A stretch of 21,587 nt of DNA from Bacteriovoracaceae bacterium UBA2428 (GCA_002343545.1 DDRA01000063.1:2944-24530); one strand, 5' to 3'; shown: positions 15,712-21,587, numbered from the stretch's first letter. Notes: a model not told the origin generated them from the letters alone. Numbers and translations are program-made.

Positions 15712-16899
15712 CTAGCGTTTCTCCGGGGCGGTCGAGGGGACGGGCGTGGGCTTCGTGGGCGGGACGTAGGCCTCGCGGATCGCGCGCGCGGCCTGGGCGG
15801 GTGCCGCCGAGCTCTTGGTGCCCCGGCCGATCGCGCCCCAGCGGAAAAGCGTTCGGGCGTCGACCCGGATCGGCGGGGCCACCGCCGCCACGGCGAAGCT
15901 CGTGCGGAGAACTTCCACGCTCGGGGCGGGCACCTTCGCGTTCACGGGCCGTCGGAAAGCTTCGTTCTGCCAGCGCGTTTGCACGGGCAAACTCTGGAGA
16001 TGGCGCGCGAGCGCGAGCAGGCGCCCGCGGTGCGGTCCCCGGAGCGAGTCGTTCGGGAAGACGAGCACGTGCGCGAGCCGGTAGGCGTGCACGGGGCCGC
16101 TCTCGACGTTCGGAATCGCGGCCACGCCGAGTCCCTCGCCGAGACGATCGAAGGCATCGCGTAGCGCCCAGTCCCCGTTGATGGCGAAGGCGTAGCGCCC
16201 GGCGAGAAAGTCGTCCGTGGCGCAGGCGAAGCCGCACTTGGCTTCGACGATGCGGTCGCTTTCGAGCGAGGCGAAGAACGCGAGGGTCTTCTCGAGGATG
16301 GCCGTGTCGCCGGGATCGTCGTCGAAGGGGCGGCCGCCGAAGGCTCGCCAGAAGGGCGCGAAGAAATACGGCGTGCGGTGCCACCCGACGCCTTTCGGTC
16401 CGCCCTTGGGAAGCTTACGCACTTGCTCGCGTAAGGCGTCCCAACTCGCGGGCGCCGAAGCGATCCAGCGTCGATTGAAGAAGAGCAGAGGGTGATTGCC
16501 GTCGAGGAGCGGCAGGCCGTGGAGCTTGCCGCCGAGCGTGGCGCGTTCGAAGTGCTCCGCGGGGACCTCGGGTGATTTGAGGTCGGCGGGAATCTCCGAG
16601 AGACGAAGTTCCGCGGCGAGGCTCAGACTGTCGGCGGGCACGATCGCCGCGGCCGGCGCGAGTCCGCGTTGGCTTTGCGTGACGAGCGCGGGGGCGAGTT
16701 CAACGCCGCTCTCGAGGCGGATCGCGGGGTCGACTTCGCGCACGACTTTCTCGAGAAAGCGGGCTTGGCTGCGATCTTGGGCGTGCCAAAGCACGAGCGG
16801 AGCGGGTTTGGCCTCGGTTTCCCAAGCTCCCCCGCATCCTAACCATAAAGTCGCGCCCCACTTCGCGAGGCCCCAACGAGAGTATTTCAAGGCGACCAT
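15712..16899 (-). CDS. Orphan sugar-type extracellular solute-binding protein
   Basis: 395 residues from ATG 16899. The N-terminus has a hydrophobic stretch ending LWLGCGGAWETEA, so export by signal peptide is likely; the cysteine is not in an ideal lipobox. The mature protein has the layout of family 1 (maltose-type) binding proteins: LVLWHAQDRSQ at the start, LGGKLHGLPLLDGNHPLLFFNRR in the hinge region, DDFLAGRYAFAINGDWALRD, and GLGVAAIPNVESGPVHAY. No permease or ATPase gene lies nearby. Its position just before a membrane sensor kinase suggests that it delivers a sugar signal to the kinase and does not serve transport. The C-terminus is a Pro/Thr-rich tail. The start is uncertain: a TAGAAT hexamer overlaps the ATG, which would favour TTG at 16890. 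Confidence 0.88.
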   Translation of the reverse strand: MVALKYSRWGLAKWGATLWLGCGGAWETEAKPAPLVLWHAQDRSQARFLEKVVREVDPAIRLESGVELAPALVTQSQRGLAPAAAIVPADSLSLAAELRLSEIPADLKSPEVPAEHFERATLGGKLHGLPLLDGNHPLLFFNRRWIASAPASWDALREQVRKLPKGGPKGVGWHRTPYFFAPFWRAFGGRPFDDDPGDTAILEKTLAFFASLESDRIVEAKCGFACATDDFLAGRYAFAINGDWALRDAFDRLGEGLGVAAIPNVESGPVHAYRLAHVLVFPNDSLRGPHRGRLLALARHLQSLPVQTRWQNEAFRRPVNAKVPAPSVEVLRTSFAVAAVAPPIRVDARTLFRWGAIGRGTKSSAAPAQAARAIREAYVPPTKPTPVPSTAPEKR

Positions 16900-16903
16900 T
16901 CTA
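16898..16903 (-). promoter_or_regulatory. -10-like TAGAAT overlapping the binding-protein start codon
   Basis: TAGAAT on the minus strand includes the first two bases of ATG 16899. If it is the -10 element, transcription would begin near 16891 and translation at TTG 16890, the codon for Leu4 of the longer frame. The predicted -35 position (16926-16921) overlaps the LytTR-type repeat. Alternatively the true promoter is further upstream and ATG 16899 is used. Confidence 0.35.
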
Positions 16904-16925
16904 GTGGAGCGCGGCCAAATGTCCG

Positions 16926-16955
16926 ACCGCCTGGTGGGAAGAATAGACCGTTTGG
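16926..16955 (+). promoter_or_regulatory. Putative LytTR binding site, two direct repeats 21 bp apart
   Basis: ACCGTTTGG at 16947-16955 matches every position of the published LytTR consensus [TA][AC][CA]GTTN[AG][TG]. ACCGCCTGG at 16926-16934 is a second copy with two mismatches, and the similarity continues on both sides (GACCG..TGGTG). The copies start 21 bp apart, two helix turns, the spacing typical of LytTR sites. The pair lies between the divergent binding-protein/kinase/regulator operon and the secreted protein gene, just upstream of the putative promoter of the latter and over the -35 region of the former. Confidence 0.6.
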
Positions 16956-16966
16956 TGCGGACCTTC

Positions 16967-16996
16967 TTTTGGGGGAGGTCTTGTTTGTGGGATGCT
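16967..16996 (+). promoter_or_regulatory. Putative promoter of the divergent secreted protein gene
   Basis: A weak TTTTGG (16967-16972) and GATGCT (16991-16996) are spaced by 18 bases, with ATG 17004 following 7 bases after the -10. The poor -35 next to an upstream activator site would suit a regulator-dependent promoter. A GGAGG at 16974-16978 lies 13 bases before an alternative ATG at 16992 and is too far away to be ideal. Confidence 0.35.
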
Positions 16997-17003
16997 GTGC
17001 GTT

Positions 17004-17813
17004 ATGGAAAAGCTGCAAGCTATGATTTTCACGGTCTTTCTCGTCGCTGCGACCTCGGCCGTGGCTCAGCCCACCGAGGAAAACGGCGGCAATACGGATG
17101 TTCAGGTTCTCCAGGCTTGGTACGGTCAGGCGATCAATAGCCACACGGGTTTCGGGTCCGATCGCCGTCCGATCTTGCGCGTGGATTTCGCGACCTGCTC
17201 GACCCTTTCCTCGGAAACTCCGGAGCAAGGGGCCTATGCCTACGCCAAGCGGGACTGCCGCAAGGCTTTGAAGGAAGCGGCTCGGCTGGACGGAGTGTCT
17301 TCGCAGCTGAGCCCCGTCATCGGGTCCTACGTCGAGGACACCTATTGGTCCCGTAGTCGTCCTTCGCCGACGGGCGCGCAGATCTCTTCGCGCTTCTTTG
17401 GCTGCGCGACGGTTGAGCTGCGTACGGTCACGCCCGTCTCGATCGTGCAGGGGTCGACCTTCGAGGGGCTCGGCGTTTATCTGAACGGCGTCGAGACCTT
17501 CGTACCGAAGCTCGAGCTGCACGAAGTCGGCCGTGCGACGCTCAAAGACGGTCGTCCCGCGATCGTCCACCGTTTCGTGGGCGTGGACTTGTGCAAGGTC
17601 TCCGGCGCGAGCAAGTACTCCGCGCAGGTCACCTCGTTCAACGCCTACGCCCTCTACGCGGGTGGTCGTTACAAGCGTTGGGAACTCGCCGAGCGTAACC
17701 ACGAGATCGGCTACGCCAACGGCAATACGACCTCGAACGGCTCGGGTTGGGGCAACCGGGTCAAGATCATCCCGTCGAGCTTCGATCGCCAGGACGAGAT
17801 CCTGCGCAAGTAG
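17004..17813 (+). CDS. Secreted protein, unknown; likely target of the LytTR system
   Basis: 269 residues from ATG 17004; an ATG at 16992 in the same frame would add four residues. The N-terminus (MEKLQAMIFTVFLVAATSAVA) is a signal peptide with an AVA cleavage site before QPTEE. The mature protein has several cysteines (DFATCSTL, RDCRK, FGCATVEL, DLCKV) that probably form disulfides. It is rich in beta-forming residues and Tyr/Gly/Asn near the C-terminus (AYALYAGGRYKRWELAERNH, GYANGNTTSNGSGWG). No family was recognised. It is divergent from the sensor operon and has the paired LytTR-like repeats directly upstream, so it is the best candidate output of that regulator. It is followed after 46 bases by the GH1 gene, which has its own -10-like element. 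Confidence 0.78.
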   Translation: MEKLQAMIFTVFLVAATSAVAQPTEENGGNTDVQVLQAWYGQAINSHTGFGSDRRPILRVDFATCSTLSSETPEQGAYAYAKRDCRKALKEAARLDGVSSQLSPVIGSYVEDTYWSRSRPSPTGAQISSRFFGCATVELRTVTPVSIVQGSTFEGLGVYLNGVETFVPKLELHEVGRATLKDGRPAIVHRFVGVDLCKVSGASKYSAQVTSFNAYALYAGGRYKRWELAERNHEIGYANGNTTSNGSGWGNRVKIIPSSFDRQDEILRK

Positions 17814-17847
17814 GCGCGACGTGACTACCCGAAGTCCGGCGACGCGC

Positions 17848-17853
17848 TAGAAT
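17848..17853 (+). promoter_or_regulatory. -10 element for the GH1 gene
   Basis: TAGAAT (five of six bases of the sigma70 -10) ends 6 bases before ATG 17860, with no ribosome site between. This is the clearest example of the leaderless-type arrangement seen in the window. No good -35 was found at 16-18 bases upstream. Confidence 0.5.
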
Positions 17854-17859
17854 GGCGTC

Positions 17860-19299
17860 ATGACGAACGCGTCGCCGACTTACGTTTTTCCGAAGGGTTT
17901 CGTGTGGGGATCGGCCACGGCCGCGATCCAGGTCGAGGGGGCCGCGAGTCTTTACGGCAAAGGTCCCTCGAATTGGGATGTGTTTTGCCGCGAACACCCC
18001 GAGAAGATCTTTGACCGCGGGAGCCCCGAAGTCGCCTGCGACCACTACCACCGCTACAAAGAAGACGTCCGGCTCATGAAGGAGACCGGGCACACGGGCT
18101 ACCGCCTGTCGATCGCGTGGACCCGCATCTTCCCCGAAGGCTACGGCCGGACGAATCCCGAGGGCATCGCCTTCTACCGTGCGCTCTTCGACGAGTTGCT
18201 GGCAAGCGGTATCGAGCCGAACGTGACGCTCTACCACTGGGACTTGCCACAAACGCTCGCGGAGCGGGGCGGGTGGGAGAACAAGGAAACGATCGAGCAC
18301 TTCGTGCATTACGCGCGCACTTGCTTTGAGCTCTTCGGCTCGCGCGTGCGCCTGTGGTCGACGCTCAACGAACCGGCCTGGACGACGCTGCAGGGCTACG
18401 TGACGGGCTTGCACCCGCCCAACCAAACGAGCCACCGCGCGGCGATCCAGGTCTCGCATAACTTCAACGTCGCGCACGCGCGCGTCGTGAAAGATTTCCA
18501 GGCGATGAAGCGCGCGGGGGCCTTCGCCGCCGGGGCCGAGGCGCAGATCGGCCTCGTGCTCAATATGTCGACCGTCTATCCCGCCACCAAGGACCCGCTC
18601 GACGTGCGGGCCGCGCGCCTGGCCGACGGCGTGCTGAACCGTTGGTTCATCGATCCCGCGCTCAAGGGCGTCTACCCCGAGGATATCTGGGAGCTCTACC
18701 GGAGTTGCGGGATCTTGCCCGTGCATACCGAGTCCGAGCTCGCGCTCTTCCGCGAAAACACGGTCGATTACATCGGCGTGAATTACTACTATCCGCACTA
18801 CGCCTCGAGCGACGCGCCCGAGAGCGCCTATCACCTGAATACCTCGGGCAAGGCGAACGAGGACTGCGTGTTTGCCATCAAGGATCTCTTTCGCTTCGTG
18901 AAGAACCCGAGCGGCAAGTACACGGACTGGGGGTGGGAGATCTTCCCCGAGGGTCTCTACGAGTTGCTCTGGCGCGCCCAGGAATACCGGCCGGGGATTC
19001 CGGTCTACATCACGGAGAACGGCGTCGGCATGAACGAGAAACTCGACGATCAAGGCACCGTGAACGACGAAGCCCGCATCGAGTTCGTGCGCGAGCACCT
19101 GAAGGTCGCGCATCGCGCGATCTCGAACGGCGTGAACGTGAAGGGCTATTACATGTGGGCGCTCATGGACAACTTCTCGTGGGTGAACGGCTTCAAGAAA
19201 CGATACGGGTTCTTGTTCGTCGATCGCGCCACGCAGGCGCGATCGATCAAGGCGAGCGGCCGGTGGTACCGCGAGGTCTCGGCCCGCAATGGCTTTTAG
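17860..19299 (+). CDS. Family 1 glycoside hydrolase, probable 6-phospho-beta-glycosidase
   Basis: 479 residues, full-length GH1 with no signal peptide, so cytoplasmic. N-terminal signature is FVWGSATAAIQVEGA. The acid/base is E171 in STLNEPAW and the nucleophile is E386 in VYITENGVG. Near the C-terminus, MDNFSWVNGFKKRYGFLFVD holds S440, K447 and Y449, the same Ser-x6-Lys-x-Tyr spacing that binds the 6-phosphate in LacG-type enzymes; ordinary beta-glucosidases have Glu in place of this Ser. It may therefore split beta-glycosides phosphorylated by a PTS. The Trp after the Ser is more usual in 6-phospho-beta-galactosidases. No PTS permease for a disaccharide is in the window, so the substrate source is open. 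Its stop codon overlaps that of the convergent gene by four bases. Confidence 0.93.
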   Translation: MTNASPTYVFPKGFVWGSATAAIQVEGAASLYGKGPSNWDVFCREHPEKIFDRGSPEVACDHYHRYKEDVRLMKETGHTGYRLSIAWTRIFPEGYGRTNPEGIAFYRALFDELLASGIEPNVTLYHWDLPQTLAERGGWENKETIEHFVHYARTCFELFGSRVRLWSTLNEPAWTTLQGYVTGLHPPNQTSHRAAIQVSHNFNVAHARVVKDFQAMKRAGAFAAGAEAQIGLVLNMSTVYPATKDPLDVRAARLADGVLNRWFIDPALKGVYPEDIWELYRSCGILPVHTESELALFRENTVDYIGVNYYYPHYASSDAPESAYHLNTSGKANEDCVFAIKDLFRFVKNPSGKYTDWGWEIFPEGLYELLWRAQEYRPGIPVYITENGVGMNEKLDDQGTVNDEARIEFVREHLKVAHRAISNGVNVKGYYMWALMDNFSWVNGFKKRYGFLFVDRATQARSIKASGRWYREVSARNGF

Positions 19300-19985
19300 C
19301 GACGGGTCGCGAGCGTCTCGCGCACGGCGCGGGTGAACTCGACGAGGTCACCCGGGCTACGGCTCATGATGAGATTCCCGCTGCGGACGACGGGTTGGTC
19401 GAGGTAACGGCCGCCCGCGTTCTCGAGGTCCGCGCGTACCGAGGGCGTGCCCGTGACGTCGCGTCCCTTGGCGAGGCCCGAATCGATGAGGACTTGGGCC
19501 CCCGAGCAGATGATCGCGATGGTTTTGCGCAAGCGATGGAAGGCGAGCAAGGTCTCCAGCGCCTTGGCGTCTTTGCGAAGCACTTGGGTGGACCAGGCGC
19601 CGCCCGGTACGAGCAGGAGGTCGTAGTCGGACGGCCGTAGGCGCTCCAAAGCACCGCGCACGGGCGCCCATTTTGTCGGCTTCACGAAGTCCACGAGAAG
19701 CACGCGCGATCCGACCCAGCTCGGGGCGTAGACGTCGACGCGGGCGCCGCGCGCTTCGAGGTCGCGCAGCGGGAACTCGAGCTCGATGTCTTGGACGCCG
19801 TGCGAGGCCAGGACCGCGATGCGGTAGCCCCGGAGCTCGCGGGAGTCGGCGACCTCGTCGGGTTTGACGTCGTAGGCCATGCCGGCCGGCACCTCGTTCG
19901 GGAGGACGGGGCGTAGCGGGGTCGTGGCCCCGGCCGCGGCGGGCAGGCTGGAAAGACCGAGGAGAAGAAGGGATTTCGTTTTCAT
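19296..19985 (-). CDS. Exported DJ-1/PfpI-like protein
   Basis: 229 residues. A signal peptide (MKTKSLLLLGLSSLPAAAGA) precedes a DJ-1/PfpI domain (about 53-220): YRIAVLASHGVQDIELEFPL with E68 or E70 near the position of the conserved Glu, DYDLLLVPGG, and the nucleophile elbow AIICSGAQVLIDSGLAKGRDVTG with C160. The residue after Cys is Ser, not the His of PfpI-type peptidases, so peptidase activity is unlikely. Roles in oxidative or carbonyl stress protection are known for other members, but no specific function can be assigned. AAGGAG lies just upstream of the ATG, unlike many neighbours. It is divergent from a LysR gene, whose product often controls such a partner. Its 3' end overlaps the GH1 stop by four bases. 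Confidence 0.88.
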   Translation of the reverse strand: MKTKSLLLLGLSSLPAAAGATTPLRPVLPNEVPAGMAYDVKPDEVADSRELRGYRIAVLASHGVQDIELEFPLRDLEARGARVDVYAPSWVGSRVLLVDFVKPTKWAPVRGALERLRPSDYDLLLVPGGAWSTQVLRKDAKALETLLAFHRLRKTIAIICSGAQVLIDSGLAKGRDVTGTPSVRADLENAGGRYLDQPVVRSGNLIMSRSPGDLVEFTRAVRETLATRR

Positions 19986-20022
19986 GGGGCTCCTTAGCGT
20001 TTGGGTTGCGTTGGGGACCGCC

Positions 20023-20060
20023 CCATAAAGCCAAAATCGGGTGTAAAGCTCAAATTATGG
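20023..20060. promoter_or_regulatory. Divergent control region with CCATAA/TTATGG inverted repeat
   Basis: The 103-base interval between the DJ-1-like and LysR genes contains CCATAA (20023-20028) and TTATGG (20055-20060), an inverted pair with 26 bases between. The region is AT-rich compared with its surroundings. LysR regulators commonly bind such dyads between themselves and a divergent target, but no clean T-N11-A site was seen, so this is tentative. Confidence 0.3.
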
Positions 20061-20076
20061 ATTTTTTTAGATCTGA

Positions 20077-20082
20077 TAAACT
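20077..20082 (+). promoter_or_regulatory. -10 element for the LysR gene
   Basis: TAAACT ends 6 bases before ATG 20089, matching the pattern of the other leading genes. The intervening GAGGTT is too close to the ATG to act as a standard ribosome site. Confidence 0.42.
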
Positions 20083-20088
20083 GAGGTT

Positions 20089-21009
20089 ATGATTCATCCC
20101 GACTGGGTGCGGACTTTCGAGACGCTCGCGCAGCTCAAGAACTTCACGGCGACGGCCCGTCGCCTGGGCATGACCCAGCCCGGAGTTTCGCAGCACCTCA
20201 AGAAGCTCGAGCTCGAGTTGGGGGTGCCGCTCGTGGGTCGAGCGCGCGGCGCCTTCCAGCTCTTGCCCTCGGGCGAGCGTTTGCTCGAGTACCTTCGGGA
20301 CCTTTCGGCCGGAGAAAAGAAGCTTCGCGAAGGTTTGCGCGAGGATCGTCCGGAGCGTGGCACCTGCCGAATTGCGGCGCCGGGGAGTCTGGGCCTGCTC
20401 GTCTACGATACCTTGCTCGAAGTCGGGCGCGAGTGTCCGGAATTGCGGCTGGATCTGACCGTCGCGCCGAGTCTGTCGGCCGAACGGCATCTCGAGCAAG
20501 GCGAAGTGGACTTGGCCTACCTCAATCATATGCCCCGCTCGGAACACCTTGAGGTGACCAAGCTCGCGGAAGAAAGGCTCGTGCTCGTGGTGCCCCGGTC
20601 GCGCGTCCGCCGGCGCGGACCGCTCGAGTGGAGCGCGCTCGCGGCCTGGGGGCTGGTGCGGCACCCCGACGGGACTCGGCTCGCCGAACGGCTGCTGTCG
20701 GCGAATTTTCCGCGGGATTTTCGGGGCGCGGATCGTTTGCCTTCGCGCACCTCGATCAATCAGATCAACCGTATTCTCGAAGCCGTCGCGGCGGGACTCG
20801 GTTTTACCGTCATCCAGGAATTGGCTTATTTACGCAGCCCCTTCCGAGAAAAAGTCGAGCTCGTGGAGATGCGGGTTCCGGTGACCGACCCCATCGTCTT
20901 GGCTCGGGCCCGGCATCGGGAATTGCCGAGTCGCTTTGCGTTCGTGCAGGGGCGGATCTCGGAGGCGCTCGGTGCTTCCCTCGGGCGTCGTCGTTCCCGC
21001 CGCGGCTAG
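20089..21009 (+). CDS. LysR family transcriptional regulator
   Basis: 306 residues, the usual LysR size. The N-terminal winged helix-turn-helix (1-60) reads WVRTFETLAQLKNFTATARR, then LGMTQPGVSQHLKKLELELGVPLVGR. A linker helix and a periplasmic-binding-like effector domain (about 90-295) follow, containing GTCRIAAPGSLGLLVYDTLLE, GEVDLAYLNH and INRILEAVAAGLGFTVIQE. The effector cannot be predicted. It is divergent from the exported DJ-1-like gene, the common LysR arrangement in which the regulator controls its neighbour and itself. Its stop codon overlaps the stop of the convergent histone-fold gene in a CTAG junction. Confidence 0.93.
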   Translation: MIHPDWVRTFETLAQLKNFTATARRLGMTQPGVSQHLKKLELELGVPLVGRARGAFQLLPSGERLLEYLRDLSAGEKKLREGLREDRPERGTCRIAAPGSLGLLVYDTLLEVGRECPELRLDLTVAPSLSAERHLEQGEVDLAYLNHMPRSEHLEVTKLAEERLVLVVPRSRVRRRGPLEWSALAAWGLVRHPDGTRLAERLLSANFPRDFRGADRLPSRTSINQINRILEAVAAGLGFTVIQELAYLRSPFREKVELVEMRVPVTDPIVLARARHRELPSRFAFVQGRISEALGASLGRRRSRRG

Positions 21010-21548
21010 AAGTCGCGGGACATGACGGTCTTGCGGCCGTCGGCGTGGGCCCGGCGGATGGCTTCGTCGCAGAGGACGCGAAGCTTGGCCGAGAGAGTCT
21101 CGAGGACCTCGGCCGAGGTGTTCATATCGGAGCGTTCGCGGATGTAGCCTTTGAGCTTGGACGCGACGACGAGGATCTCGTGCGCGTGTTCCGTCGGGGG
21201 GCTCAGCGCGAGGCCGCCGCCCGCCGCCGAACTCGTCGAAGCGGACGGGGTCGAAGCCATCGAGGACGGCGAAGCCGGCACGGTCGCGGCGGGGCGCACG
21301 ATCGTGGCGGGCTTCACGCCGTCGCCCGATTTCTCCCACTCTTCGCGCGAGGGCGAGGTTTCTTCGACGGCCCACGCGCTCTTGTGCCGGTAGACCGGCA
21401 CGTGGGCCGACCAACACGAGACGGTGCAGAACACGAGCGCGATGCGCGATTGGTTGCACGTCGAGACGTTGCACTTCTGGTAAGCCTGCCGAAACCCGAT
21501 GGGCTGTTTGCACGTGCTGCACTTGCGCCAAAACGTCGCGACTTCCAT
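21006..21548 (-). CDS. Cys/His-rich zinc-finger-like domain fused to C-terminal histone fold
   Basis: 180 residues from ATG 21548; GTG 21575 and ATG 21557 are alternatives that add 9 and 3 residues. The N-terminal part (7-60) has C10-x2-C13, C26-x4-C31, C41-x3-C45, H49 and H54, the spacing of a cross-brace zinc finger of MYND/HIT or ZZ style (FCTVSCWSAH). A linker rich in Ala, Pro and Ser follows (75-118). Residues 123-180 read like a histone fold: helix 1 (EILVVASKLKGYIRER), helix 2 (TSAEVLETLSAKLRVLCDEA, then IRRAHADG), the RKTV loop and a very short helix 3 (MSRDF) at the stop. The EAI-x-x-A-x-x-x-GRKT-x-x-x-x-D pattern matches archaeal histones. It is probably a DNA-associated protein; the zinc part could bind proteins or nucleic acid. 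CACAAT at 21561-21556 lies 7 bases before the ATG. Confidence 0.8.
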   Translation of the reverse strand: MEVATFWRKCSTCKQPIGFRQAYQKCNVSTCNQSRIALVFCTVSCWSAHVPVYRHKSAWAVEETSPSREEWEKSGDGVKPATIVRPAATVPASPSSMASTPSASTSSAAGGGLALSPPTEHAHEILVVASKLKGYIRERSDMNTSAEVLETLSAKLRVLCDEAIRRAHADGRKTVMSRDF

Positions 21549-21587
21549 CCCCCCCATTGTGGGGGCGTCAGGCACCTTTTGGTAGCG

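Noticed and set aside
15712..16899. Binding protein as part of an ABC sugar importer
   Set aside because: No permease or ATPase gene is in the window. The direct neighbour is a sensor kinase.
17767..19113. 448-codon minus-strand frame opposite the GH1 gene
   Set aside because: GH1 catalytic motifs on the plus strand settle the real coding strand.

Overview
The window comes from a GC-rich Gram-negative bacterium. It encodes a lipoprotein, many proteins with export signals, and a periplasmic dehydrogenase with two c-type haem sites. A histone-fold protein at the right end, many small secreted proteins and the compact gene layout would suit a Bdellovibrionota-like or other former deltaproteobacterial lineage. 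That placement is an inference, because no ribosomal or phylogenetic marker gene is present.

Layout. 1-65: 3' end of a tRNA-Leu(CAG). 86-3086, minus strand: a three-gene operon with 4-base overlaps, encoding a YwqK/MORN-like secreted protein, an LPP20-like lipoprotein and an LPP20-like exported protein. 3235-4688, plus strand: three small exported proteins of unknown function. 4726-6371: a GNAT acetyltransferase and an exported protein of unknown function. 6514-10595: a complete glucose phosphotransferase operon, crr-ptsH-ptsI-ptsG, closed by a palindromic repeat. 10715-11224: a second acetyltransferase. 11296-13515: a PQQ-type sugar dehydrogenase fused to a dihaem cytochrome region. 13541-16899, minus strand: a sugar-type substrate-binding protein, a LytS-type histidine kinase and a LytTR response regulator, forming a likely three-component sensor. 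17004-17813: a divergent secreted protein whose promoter carries a LytTR-type box pair. 17860-19299: a family 1 glycosidase that has the phosphate-binding residues of 6-phospho-beta-glycosidases. 19296-19985 (minus) and 20089-21009 (plus): an exported DJ-1/PfpI-like protein and a divergent LysR regulator. 21006-21548, minus strand: a Cys/His-rich, zinc-finger-like domain joined to a C-terminal histone fold.

How the genes fit together. The middle of the window looks like a sugar-use region. It has phosphorylating glucose uptake (PTS), periplasmic sugar oxidation (dehydrogenase-cytochrome), cytoplasmic hydrolysis of phosphorylated beta-glycosides (GH1) and a sensor system whose binding protein resembles maltose-type binding proteins but has no ABC permease beside it. 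Direct repeats 21 bp apart, one a perfect match to the LytTR consensus, lie between the sensor operon and the divergent secreted gene and suggest what the regulator controls.

A second pattern runs through the window. Genes that begin a transcription unit mostly lack a Shine-Dalgarno sequence and have a -10-like hexamer ending 6-7 bases before the ATG, while genes inside operons mostly carry AAGGAG-type sites. This points to leaderless transcription of the leading genes. No mobile element genes, integrase, CRISPR array or rRNA were seen, and no stretch above 300 bases lacks a gene.
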